DNA of 54,409 nucleotides from an uncultured Prevotella sp. Its GTDB lineage: Bacteria; Bacteroidota; Bacteroidia; Bacteroidales; Bacteroidaceae. Shown here one piece after another: positions 7,878 through 17,200 of this stretch. The notes beneath the pieces were generated by a model. It saw nothing but the letters and a program-made list of their open reading frames with translations, had not been told where the DNA came from and searched no databases. A program made the translations under genes and the position numbers. How positions within the stretch are numbered: the stretch's first letter is position 1; each line of letters starts with the position of its first letter. The stretch lies in contig URQS01000018.1 of NCBI GenBank assembly GCA_900550035.1, positions 1 through 54,409 of the forward strand. Direction: 5' to 3'.

Positions 7878-9146
7878 TTACAGGTCCTGACCGATGTCAC
7901 GACGGAAGTACTTGCCTTCGAACTCTATCTTCTGAGCCTCGGCAAACGATTTGGCAAGAGCCTCATCCTTGTCCTTACCATATGAGCTAACTGCAATAAC
8001 ACGTCCACCATTGGTAACAACGTCGCCATCCTTCATGGCTGTGCCAGAATGGAACACTACAGAACCTTCTACCTTGTCAAGACCATTTATGACATAGCCT
8101 TTCTTGTATGCTTCTGGATAACCACCGCTAACAAGCATAACGCATACAGCTGCACGAGGGTCGAACTCAATTGAACGCTTGTCGAGGTCGCCAGCTGCAA
8201 CACCCTCAAAGAGGTCAACGATGTCGCTCTTAAGACGTAGCATTACGCTCTCGGTCTCAGGGTCGCCCATTCGGCAGTTGTACTCTATAACCATTGGTTC
8301 ACCCTCTACATTGATAAGTCCGAAGAAGATGAAGCCCTTGTAGTCAATACCCTCTTCAGCCAGTCCCTCAACTGTAGGACGGATGATGCGCTCGTCTACC
8401 TTCTTCATCCAAGCCTCATCGGCAAAAGGAACCGGAGTAACGCTACCCATACCACCAGTATTCAAGCCGGTATCATGCTCACCTATTCGCTTGTAATCTT
8501 TTGCTTCTGGGAGAATCTTATAGTTTTTGCCGTCAGTAAGAACAAAAACAGAACATTCTATACCGCTAAGGAATTCCTCAATAACGACACGTGCTGAAGC
8601 ATTGCCGAACATTCCGCTAAGCATATCTTTAAGTTCTTTCTTTGCCTCCTCAAGGGTTGGAACAATGAGAACGCCCTTACCAGCACACAGACCATCTGCC
8701 TTGAGTACATATGGAGCCTTGAGTGTTTCCAGAAACTTGAGTCCCTCTTCGAGTGTTGTACCGTCGAATGTCTCGTATTTGGCAGTAGGGATGTTGTGAC
8801 GCTTCATAAAGCGCTTGGCAAAATCCTTGCTTCCTTCAAGCACAGCACCTGACTTTGAAGGACCTATTACTGGGATATTTCTGGTGCGCTCGTCGTCGTG
8901 GAATTCATCATATACGCCCTTTACCAACGGATCTTCTGGACCAACAACAACCATATCAACGCTATTATCAACACAGAACTGCTTCAGAGCCTCAAAATCA
9001 TCGGCCTTAATAGCTACATTCTCACCTACTGCTGCCGTTCCGGCATTGCCTGGAGCGATGAAAAGTTTCGTACACTTATCGCTCTGTGCTATCTTCCATG
9101 CAAGGGCGTGCTCACGGCCGCCGCTTCCCAACAAAAGAACTTTCAT
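7878..9146 (-). CDS. purD: Phosphoribosylamine-glycine ligase
   Basis: Makes glycinamide ribonucleotide from phosphoribosylamine, glycine and ATP, the second step of purine synthesis. The 422-residue length is standard. The N-terminus MKVLLLGSGGREHALAW is the family signature, followed by APGNAGTAAVGENV and GPEDPLVKGV. The ATP-grasp core holds VLKADGLCAGKGV and the metal site IEYNCRMGDPETE. It is separated from the upstream peptidase gene by 130 bases containing a hairpin, and ends in its own terminator, so it is probably a single-gene unit. Its substrate glycine is also the substrate of the gcv system further right. Confidence 0.97.
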   Translation of the reverse strand: MKVLLLGSGGREHALAWKIAQSDKCTKLFIAPGNAGTAAVGENVAIKADDFEALKQFCVDNSVDMVVVGPEDPLVKGVYDEFHDDERTRNIPVIGPSKSGAVLEGSKDFAKRFMKRHNIPTAKYETFDGTTLEEGLKFLETLKAPYVLKADGLCAGKGVLIVPTLEEAKKELKDMLSGMFGNASARVVIEEFLSGIECSVFVLTDGKNYKILPEAKDYKRIGEHDTGLNTGGMGSVTPVPFADEAWMKKVDERIIRPTVEGLAEEGIDYKGFIFFGLINVEGEPMVIEYNCRMGDPETESVMLRLKSDIVDLFEGVAAGDLDKRSIEFDPRAAVCVMLVSGGYPEAYKKGYVINGLDKVEGSVVFHSGTAMKDGDVVTNGGRVIAVSSYGKDKDEALAKSFAEAQKIEFEGKYFRRDIGQDL

Positions 9147-9195
9147 TTTTATAATGTTTAATTATTAATAATTGGGGTATCAAATTATAATGTAA

Positions 9196-9270
9196 AATGT
9201 TTAGTGTCTAATGTTGATTGTAAGAATCTTATTAAGTCCTCAACAATTATAACATTAAGCACTAAACATT
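9196..9270 (-). terminator. Long stem-loop downstream of the peptidase gene
   Basis: Arms 9196-9215 and 9251-9270 match at 18 of 20 positions as inverted repeats. The loop is 35 bases. On the minus strand the structure lies 6 bases after the peptidase stop and is followed by only four U residues, so it is a weak or rho-assisted terminator, or an mRNA-stabilising hairpin. Confidence 0.5.
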
Positions 9271-9276
9271 AAATAT

Positions 9277-11499
9277 TTACTTCAAGAAATCGAAGAAATA
9301 CTGGCTTATACGTTCATGTAGATGCGTGCTCTGATGTCCGCGCATATTATGCGGTTCGCCAGGATAGACAAAGAAGTCAGGCTGTGTGCCAGCTGCGATA
9401 CAAGCCTTGAGAAATGTAAGGCAATGCTGTGGCACAACTGTAGCATCGTTGTCGCCAGTAATAATCTGTAAGCGACCCTTAAGGTCCTTAGCCTTATAGA
9501 GCAGTGAAGTTTTCTTGTAACCCTCGGGATTTGTCTGCGGAGTATCCATGTAACGCTCGCCATACATCACCTCATACCAGTGCCAGTCGATAACTGGGCC
9601 ACCAGCAACACCTACCTTGAACACATTAGGATAGTTGGTCATGAGTGAGATTGTCATAAATCCTCCAAAGCTCCAACCGTGTACACCTATGCGGTCTGCA
9701 TCTACATAAGGAAGACTTTTAAGATATTCTACACCCTTCATCTGGTCCTTCATCTCTTCCTGACCAAGCTGACGGAATGTAGCCTGCTCAAACTCCTTGC
9801 CACGGTTTTCTGAACCACGGTTGTCAAGGATAAAGAGAAGATAGCCCTTACTTGCCATATAAGTCTCCCAACCACGTGAACCGTAATGGTAGCTTGCATC
9901 AACATTATGAGCATGAGGACCACCATATACATATATAATAGTAGGATACTTCTTGTTTGGGTCGAAGTTAGTAGGCTTAACCATACGCCAGTACAAATCG
10001 GTCTGACCGTCGGCTGCCTTCACAGTACCACAACTATATTCAGGCACGTTGTAGCCCTTCCATGGATCTTCAGCCTTGAAATAGCTCAAACGGTTTCCGT
10101 TTTCGGTATTGACGATGGCAATATTACGAGGAACGGTAGGAGTGGTATAACGGTCAAAAACATACTGTCCGCTTGCGCTAAGTGTGGCTGTGTGCCATCC
10201 CTTACCACCATCGTCCATAAGAGTACGCTTGCCGTTGCGAGTGTCTACTACGAAGATGTTACGCTGTATCGGGCTAAGCTCGTTAGAAGCAATCACAACA
10301 CTCTTGCGCTTGGCGTTGAAACCCAACACCTCAAGTACGACCCACTTGCCAGAAGTGAGTTGCTTGATTTCGAGCGACTCTGTATTGTGTGCCATACGGC
10401 TGCCAAGCTTGCCGAGTGTGCAGAGGTAGAGATGATTATAGCCGTCCTTCTGGCTCTGCATGAGGAACTTGGTGTTGTCCCATGGCAAGAACATAATAGG
10501 ATGCTGCGGCTCAACATACTTCTCATCGGTCTCGCGATAGAGTTCACCAGTCTTCTCGCCGGTAGTAGCATCATAGCTTACAAGACGACAGTCGTTCTGG
10601 TCGCGGTTGAGTTCGAACATATAGATAGTCTTATCATCAGGACTCCATGCTATGTTTGTGAAATATCGGTCAGTTGGGTCGCCAGCCTTAAGATACACTG
10701 TATTGCCTGTCTTTGTGTCAAATACACCTACAGTAACCTTATGCGAAGTCTCACCCGTCATTGGATATTTATCGGGAGCGGCTTTGGCACAGCAAGTCTG
10801 TGTCTCGGGATGCTTGAAATAATCAATCTCCGGAATATCTACCTGTGGATAGTCGGTCACCATCGACTGGTCCATACGATAGAAGGCAAGCTTAGTGCCG
10901 CTGTTACTGAAGTAAGTGCCTTTGTGAATGCCGAATTCGTCGCGATGAACGCTTTGTCCGTAAACAATCTCACGTGAGCCATCCTTAGAGAGCTGCCACT
11001 CCTTTACGCCAAGGCGTAAGAAAAGATTGTTGTCACGCAGGATAGCCATAGCACCACTCTTATAGTTCATTTCAAGAACATTGTCGCCATCGCCTATCTC
11101 ATGGCTGCTTACGAGGCTGTGCTTATTGAAGTCGACAACATAAATCTTGCTACCATTGCCCAACACAACTTCCGAGCGGTCGGCATTGGGGAACTGGGCA
11201 TTGTAGAGCGAGCGTACCTTGATGTCCTTGGTGTTTGAAATCCATTGGTTGATTTCGTTTACCGAGAACAGCTTTGTCTCTTTGCCGGTCGACTTGTCTA
11301 CTAGATAACACTCGGAAGCGTCCTGACGCACAAGCTGGTCGCCCCACCATGTGCAATAACGGTTCTTGGGCACCATGTTGTGGAAGTTCTTGCCACCGAA
11401 GTTAAGGTCTTCAAGTGTGAACTCCTTCTGCTGCTGGGCACTCACAGTCAAGGAGGCAAACAGCCCGAATAACAATGTAGACAGATACTTAATCTTCAT
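9277..11499 (-). CDS. ptpA: Prolyl tripeptidyl peptidase / S9B dipeptidyl-peptidase IV family
   Basis: Secreted serine peptidase releasing short peptides ending in Pro. I place the start at ATG 11499, giving 740 residues with a clear signal peptide (MKIKYLSTLLFGLFASLTVSA). The frame stays open upstream, but that stretch only mirrors the methyltransferase gene. A beta-propeller domain fills about residues 50-490, followed by the alpha/beta hydrolase with Ser610 in HGWSFGGF, Asp685 in GDNDATV and His717 in PGEPHN. GWSFGGF and YEVMYGERY recall Porphyromonas PtpA more than classical DPP IV (usually GWSYGG). The start codon lies inside the end of the upstream methyltransferase gene (11-base overlap), implying coupled translation. 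DPP IV activity remains possible. Confidence 0.9.
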   Translation of the reverse strand: MKIKYLSTLLFGLFASLTVSAQQQKEFTLEDLNFGGKNFHNMVPKNRYCTWWGDQLVRQDASECYLVDKSTGKETKLFSVNEINQWISNTKDIKVRSLYNAQFPNADRSEVVLGNGSKIYVVDFNKHSLVSSHEIGDGDNVLEMNYKSGAMAILRDNNLFLRLGVKEWQLSKDGSREIVYGQSVHRDEFGIHKGTYFSNSGTKLAFYRMDQSMVTDYPQVDIPEIDYFKHPETQTCCAKAAPDKYPMTGETSHKVTVGVFDTKTGNTVYLKAGDPTDRYFTNIAWSPDDKTIYMFELNRDQNDCRLVSYDATTGEKTGELYRETDEKYVEPQHPIMFLPWDNTKFLMQSQKDGYNHLYLCTLGKLGSRMAHNTESLEIKQLTSGKWVVLEVLGFNAKRKSVVIASNELSPIQRNIFVVDTRNGKRTLMDDGGKGWHTATLSASGQYVFDRYTTPTVPRNIAIVNTENGNRLSYFKAEDPWKGYNVPEYSCGTVKAADGQTDLYWRMVKPTNFDPNKKYPTIIYVYGGPHAHNVDASYHYGSRGWETYMASKGYLLFILDNRGSENRGKEFEQATFRQLGQEEMKDQMKGVEYLKSLPYVDADRIGVHGWSFGGFMTISLMTNYPNVFKVGVAGGPVIDWHWYEVMYGERYMDTPQTNPEGYKKTSLLYKAKDLKGRLQIITGDNDATVVPQHCLTFLKACIAAGTQPDFFVYPGEPHNMRGHQSTHLHERISQYFFDFLK

Positions 11500-13009
11500 T
11501 TTCAAATCTTTTTTTATTGAAACCTTTGCTACCTTTACGGTCGCTCTTAAATCCCTTACCAAACGACTTTTCGCCATCGCGTCCACGTCCAAAGGATCTG
11601 TCATCGTCACGTCCTCGTCCAAACGACTTTCCTCCACGCTTGCCAAACGACTTGTCATCATCACGGTCGAAACGCTTGCTTCCACCACGACGGTCGTCAT
11701 TGTCCTTACGACGCTCCATAGAGCGGAACTTAAACGAACGTATGTCAGCCTCTGCATTCTCTTCGTCCTCATCAAGACGCTTCTTAAACTCGCGGTTCTT
11801 CTTGAAGCGATGCTTTTCGGCCATCTGTCGCTTCTCATCTTCGGTCTTTACGATGCCACCTTCCTGACGGAAATCCTTCATAGTGCCGTCGAAGATGCTG
11901 TACTTGCGAAACTCACACTCCAACGATCCGTTGTACACAGGAATCTTGATAGAAGGCTTCAATCCGATAGCTTCGAAACACTCCTGACGATAGCTCAGCA
12001 CCCAAGCCTCGTTACCCATGAATGTGTGCTTCAGACGCTCGCCTATCATCTTATAGGTATTGAGCAGATTTGGAGTAGAGATACGCTCGCCATAAGGCGG
12101 GTTTACTACGAGAATGCTCTTCTCGGCAGGCTTTGTAAAGTCCTTGAAGTCGGCACAATCAATAGTAATGTCGTTGGTAAGACCGGCAGCACGCACGTTA
12201 AGACGAGCTGTATTGACAGCCTTCATGTCGATGTCATAACCATAGATATGGTGTGTGAACTCACGCTCCTGCGAGTCGTCATTATAGATAGTATCGAAAA
12301 GCTCGGCATCGTAATCTGGCCACTTCTCGAAAGCGAACTCCTTGCGGAACACGCCCGGACTCATGTTGTGGGCAATAAGAGCAGCCTCGATGGCGAGTGT
12401 GCCCGAACCACACATAGGGTCAATGAAGTCGGTCTCGCCCTGCCATCCGGTCATAAGAATCATACCAGCAGCAAGCACCTCGTTGAGCGGAGCCTCTACT
12501 GACTCTTGACGGTAGCCACGACGATGGAGCGACTCTCCACTTGAATCGAGCGACAATGTGGCAGCAGTCTCGGCAATGTGAATATTGAGGCGGATGTCAG
12601 GATTGCTCACCGAGATGTTAGGACGGGTACCTGTCTTCTCACGAAACTGGTCGACTATGGCGTCCTTCACCTTATAGGTAACGAAACGCGAGTTGCGGAA
12701 CTCCTCAGAATAAACCACAGAGTCAACCGAGAAGGTCTTTCCTTTCTCGATGTACTGGCTCCAGTCAATCTTCTTGATTTCTTCATACACATCATCGGCC
12801 GAAGCTGCCTTGAACTTGGCGATAGGCTTAAGAATACGTATGGCTGTGTGAAGCTGGAAATTGGCACGATACATCATCTCCTTGTCGCCGGTAAACGAAA
12901 CCATTCTACGGCCTATTTCCACATTGTTGGCACCCAACTGGGTGAGTTCTTTTGCCAGGACGGGCTCAAGTCCCATGAAGGTCTTGGCAATAAGTTCAAA
13001 TTCATTCAT
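11489..13009 (-). CDS. rlmL: THUMP-domain class I SAM-dependent RNA methyltransferase with RG/FG-rich tail
   Basis: 506 residues. A ferredoxin-like/THUMP region (about 1-165) precedes a Rossmann methyltransferase with DPMCGSGTLAIEAA near 197-210 and the N6/N2-methyltransferase motif NPPYGER at 303-309. This is the RlmL half of E. coli RlmKL, which makes m2G2445 in 23S rRNA; the RlmK half is absent. From about residue 400 the protein ends in a very charged low-complexity tail with repeated KSFG(K/R)G and RSFGRGR units, resembling the RG-rich tails of RNA-binding proteins. Catalytic family is sure; exact target nucleotide is inferred. Confidence 0.88.
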   Translation of the reverse strand: MNEFELIAKTFMGLEPVLAKELTQLGANNVEIGRRMVSFTGDKEMMYRANFQLHTAIRILKPIAKFKAASADDVYEEIKKIDWSQYIEKGKTFSVDSVVYSEEFRNSRFVTYKVKDAIVDQFREKTGTRPNISVSNPDIRLNIHIAETAATLSLDSSGESLHRRGYRQESVEAPLNEVLAAGMILMTGWQGETDFIDPMCGSGTLAIEAALIAHNMSPGVFRKEFAFEKWPDYDAELFDTIYNDDSQEREFTHHIYGYDIDMKAVNTARLNVRAAGLTNDITIDCADFKDFTKPAEKSILVVNPPYGERISTPNLLNTYKMIGERLKHTFMGNEAWVLSYRQECFEAIGLKPSIKIPVYNGSLECEFRKYSIFDGTMKDFRQEGGIVKTEDEKRQMAEKHRFKKNREFKKRLDEDEENAEADIRSFKFRSMERRKDNDDRRGGSKRFDRDDDKSFGKRGGKSFGRGRDDDRSFGRGRDGEKSFGKGFKSDRKGSKGFNKKRFENED

Positions 13010-13095
13010 TTTATTTCGATAATATTTTATTGTTTCTTGCGATTTTTAGCGATTTCTTACGGTAAAAACCATTTATCTGTTGCTGTTTATACGTG

Positions 13096-14007
13096 CTATT
13101 TAGCTTGATTGTCGTTGGGCTGTCTGCCGTTTGCCACGACATGATTTGGCTCAACATCCTCGGTCACCCACATATTAGCTCCTATTATGCAACCGTCGCC
13201 AATCTTTACGCGCCCAAGAATGGTGGCGTTTGCGTATATTATGACATCGTTGCCGATGATAGGATGACGAGGAATGCCCTTTATAGGGTTGCCGTTGCTG
13301 TCGAGCGGGAAACTCTTTGCACCAAGCGTGACGCCCTGGTAAATCTTCACATTGTCGCCTATAATACATGTTGCGCCAATCACCACACCTGTGCCATGGT
13401 CGATTGTGAAGTATTTGCCTATAGAGGCTTGCGGATGTATATCTATACCAGTTTCTGAATGCGCCATTTCGGTCAGCATTCGAGGAATCAAAGGTACTCC
13501 CAACAGAAAAAGTTCGTGTGCGATACGATAATTTGCAAGAGCCTTTATGATTGGATAACAAGCTATCACCTCGCCAGTATTGCAGGCTGCGGGATCACCG
13601 TTGTAGGCTGCTATGACATCTGTGCTGAGAGTCTCACGTATGGCAGGCAGACGTCTTATCAACTCAGTAGCCACCTTCTTGGCGTGCTCTTTAAGACTAT
13701 CGGTAGGAATGGCCGAATCTGTATCCAAAAAACACAATCCGGCAAGTATCTGTTCTTTCAGAAGTCTGTAAAGACGCTCTATGGAAACTCCGATATGAAA
13801 TGGAAGCGTGTCGGCATTGACACTCGAATTTCCATAATATCCCGGAAAGAGTATCGCTCTCGACAAAGATACGATTTCCTCGAGAACCGCTCCGGAGGGC
13901 AACGGGCAATTGTCTTTATGCGAATGAAACATTCCTTTACAAGAGTCGGGAGATGCAAGTTGTTTCACCATTAAAGCCAAAAATTGTGTCAAATTCTTGT
14001 TAACCAT
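13096..14007 (-). CDS. cysE: Serine O-acetyltransferase
   Basis: Acetylates L-serine with acetyl-CoA, the first step of cysteine synthesis. 303 residues. An N-terminal helical region of about 170 residues is followed by left-handed beta-helix hexapeptide repeats: DIHPQASIGKYFTIDHGTG, VVIGATCIIGDN, VKIYQGVTLGAKSFP, HPIIGNDVIIYANATILG. DHGTGVVIG and HP(I/V)IG are diagnostic of serine acetyltransferases. The C-terminus (NGRQPNDNQAK) lacks the classical Ile terminus used by some CysE proteins to bind CysK. It ends 86 bases before the methyltransferase gene, with no obvious terminator between. Confidence 0.93.
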   Translation of the reverse strand: MVNKNLTQFLALMVKQLASPDSCKGMFHSHKDNCPLPSGAVLEEIVSLSRAILFPGYYGNSSVNADTLPFHIGVSIERLYRLLKEQILAGLCFLDTDSAIPTDSLKEHAKKVATELIRRLPAIRETLSTDVIAAYNGDPAACNTGEVIACYPIIKALANYRIAHELFLLGVPLIPRMLTEMAHSETGIDIHPQASIGKYFTIDHGTGVVIGATCIIGDNVKIYQGVTLGAKSFPLDSNGNPIKGIPRHPIIGNDVIIYANATILGRVKIGDGCIIGANMWVTEDVEPNHVVANGRQPNDNQAK

Positions 14008-14295
14008 CAGTTGATTTGAGTATAATTTTTATTATAGAAATTACGGTTACAAAATTAACAATAAAAATTCACAAAGACAGCCATTTTCTCGATTTTTATT
14101 GGTCGCATCCTAAATTTAAAGCAACGATTTATAACACAACCTTACCGAAGGAATCTTTTTTCTTGGCCGAGGTAATAATTGTTTCCTCGGAAGAAAACAA
14201 AATTTTCCTCCCGAGTAAACAAAAAACAACACCAATCGGAGTGGCAAGCCCATACCATGCACTCTGCTATTTCATAGGTCATCAATTTCAGATTT
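14008..14295. other. 288-bp intergenic region with a dispersed hairpin element
   Basis: No coding sequence is seen. Near the left end CAAAATTA (14050-14057) is the minus-strand -7 box TAATTTTG for cysE. At 14179-14222 TTGTTTCCTCG and CGAGTAAACAA form an imperfect stem (10 of 11 pairs) whose arms recur almost exactly at 47264-47307. The rest is AT-rich with no further structure that I can see. Confidence 0.55.
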
Positions 14296-17200
14296 TTACA
14301 TTTTGACATTCTCTAATACCATTTGCGGTACGAACAACTTTATCACGAACTTGGCATCGGCATCATAATAGGCCTGTATTCCGCTTCCTCGCATTCCTGT
14401 AAAGTCTCCTATGTCGCGCATAATCTGACAACACACGAGATAGTCGAAATCGTCGGTATATGGAGTGAACAGCTTGTGGCTATCCACCCTTTCTGTGCAT
14501 CTGTCCAATGTTGCGGTCAGCAGAACATAGGAATTGCCATAGGGCATGATGGAACGAGTCGGAGGAAAGCCTCCGTTTTTCCGCTTGAGTATGGCAAACA
14601 GATAATTTATCATCGTAAGTATTTCGTCCATCGAACCTATATGGTATCGGGTGTGTACGGTCTGATTGATGAGGGCTGTGTAGAGCATGCGGTAGTAGTT
14701 GGCAAGTTCGCGCAAAGAGACGAGTCCTTCCGGTGTCAATTCGTCGCTGTCAAGCACCTGTCTGATTCTTGACGGATAATACATAGTCTCGTGCTTGAGC
14801 GACGACAGACAATTGTCCACCACACTATTAGAAACATACAGACGGTCGCACTCCATGGTCTGACGACGCAAGACATCTCGGGCGAGTTCCTCCTGTTCAT
14901 ACATTTCTTTCTCGCGAATCAAGTCTTCCCCCACGCTATTACGTATGGCTTTCACCACATCGTGTAATTCCTTCGGTCGGCGGTCGGTAGTACGTTTTGC
15001 GTTTTTATCAAGCGAACCTTCAGGCCACAAGATGTCTATACGTTTCAGTTTCTCCTCTGATGGTATTGTCTCGTCTGCCAACACACGGTTTATCTCAGCT
15101 ATCTTGTCTACACACAGACGGTAATACATACGATGCCGGTAATAGAGGAGATAGTAGGCGGGGAAAATGCTCACAAACATCACTATGAGCATAATCATGG
15201 CAACACTACGGTTGCTTTCAGCCTGCTGCATGGTCTTCACATACGACGCAATGGTGTTGTCGGCACTACACTCGCGGAAGAGCTGTATGTAAACGGCATT
15301 GTTGTACGAATACAGATTCCAGTCGTGTAGCGCCAAGGCAGCCACGGCAGTCTCGTTGCGCACGTCGAGTATTGTTCCGTAATTGGCTTTCACGCTGTCA
15401 CGAAACCATTGCAGTTCGGCAGCAACAGCAGGATAGTCGCCGTTGAGTATCATCAGCCTTTTCCTTCGGGATGCGTTCGGGATGCGTTCGGGATAAAGTC
15501 TGTTGAGCAGACTTATGCAACTGTCGGCAAATACAACAGTACGATTATACTGTCCCTTAATATTACAGTTGTAGGCGCTGTCGGCATAGGCTCTAGCTCT
15601 GGATTCCATTTCTGCGACATTAACAAAACGTTCGGTTGAAGCAAACGTCATAACACATTGATACACAAACAGTACAGTAATAGTCAGAACACGCTTCACA
15701 CCCTTGGGCAGACGAAAGAAAAAGCGGCTGCCCTGCCCCACTTCGCTTTCTGCCGAAATAGAGCAAACGCCGAATATAGAACTTGTCTTGCGATACTTGT
15801 CGATAATTCCCTTGCAATTGATAAGTCCGAACCCGTGTCCGCCTTCCGTCTTATCATTGGTTGAATCTTTTATGATTTTTCGGGTGAAGAGTCCGTCAAG
15901 CTGTTCTTTACTCATTCCACTACCATTGTCGGCTATGGATATTTCCACATAGTCGTCGGCTTCCTCGGCTGTGACCTTTACCTCACCACCTTCTGGAGTA
16001 TATCGGCGTGCGTTTTCGGCTATGGTATTGACCATGAATAAGGTAAGTACCGGGTCGGCTTTTACAACTGCATCATTACCGTCGACATGGAGTGTTATTC
16101 CATGACGCAGATAGTCAGTCGCATTTCGTCTGATTACGTCAAACACGTCCTTAACCATAAAGCTCTTGATGTTAAGTTGAAGTCCGCCCTGCTTCAGGCG
16201 AATCCACTTGGTAAGTTGCTGGTTGCACTCGGCTATGGAGTCTACCAGTTGGCCTGCATAAGCAAGGTGTTCGTCGCGCGACTCAGGAGTACAATTTCCC
16301 TCAGACACAATATCAAACTCACGCGTCAATCGATTGATGAGCGGAACCACGCTCGAGGCAATCATTATCTTAGTGCGCTGTTCGACGCTTATTTCGCCAT
16401 AATGTTCTTTCTGGCTTTTCTTCATGCTCGCCTCGTCTTCAGTCTCTTCTATCTCCTCCTGCTTCTCCTCATACTTGGCCTCACATTTCTGCTTCCATTC
16501 GTCCAGAGGCGCCAGCAACTTGTCGGTCGATACCATTCTGCGTTGCTTGTGGCGCAGATATCCGAAATATGACAGCAATCCAATGATAATGGCTATCAGC
16601 ACTATTACGGCCACAATCATAAAGTCGAGCTGGCGCAGGGAAAACGACAGCTGCTCGGCTCGTGCCTCAAGCAGCCTATCCTGTCGGGTGCGTTCCTGAA
16701 GATCGAGATAGATGTTGCGGTTGTAATCGCTTCGTTGCTTGTCGCCCATTGCCGAGCACACTATCGACATCTGCTCGCGTATTGAAGCCACAAGGTCGGG
16801 CGCAGCATTTATTGCCGTATCCTTCTCCAGCGCATTCGTCAGACAAGCATAAGCCGAATTGTAATCGCCAATATTACGATAAGACGTGGAAAGCGTACGC
16901 CACGCTCCCGATATCTGGTAGACGTCACCATAAGCTTCGAAAAGTGTCAACGCACGTTGTGCAAGATTGCCCGAAAGCAGGCTGTCAGGCATCTGGTCGA
17001 CGTTAACAAAGTCTATTTCCTGCATGTTGTCGGCTGTCAGCCTGCGTCTGTCGTCGTCGTTCTGCAGGTGCTCGCTTATTGCCTGTAGGGAGTTGGCTTC
17101 CCAATATCGGTAATGATACTGTCGCGACAAGAGATAGCACCTCATAAGATTGTCGAATTCGGCCTGCACAACCCGCTCATGAGTCGTGCCCGAAAGAATT

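Noticed and set aside
9886..10977. Long open frame (about 360 codons) on the plus strand opposite the peptidase gene
   Set aside because: It mirrors a well-supported gene, has no recognisable domain and no promoter or start context; long antisense frames are common in this base composition.
11500..11838. N-terminal extension of the peptidase
   Set aside because: The frame is open but encodes only the antisense-phase translation of the methyltransferase tail; the signal peptide begins exactly at 11499.
11366..12502. Open frame opposite the methyltransferase and peptidase genes
   Set aside because: Shadow of two real genes, no motif.
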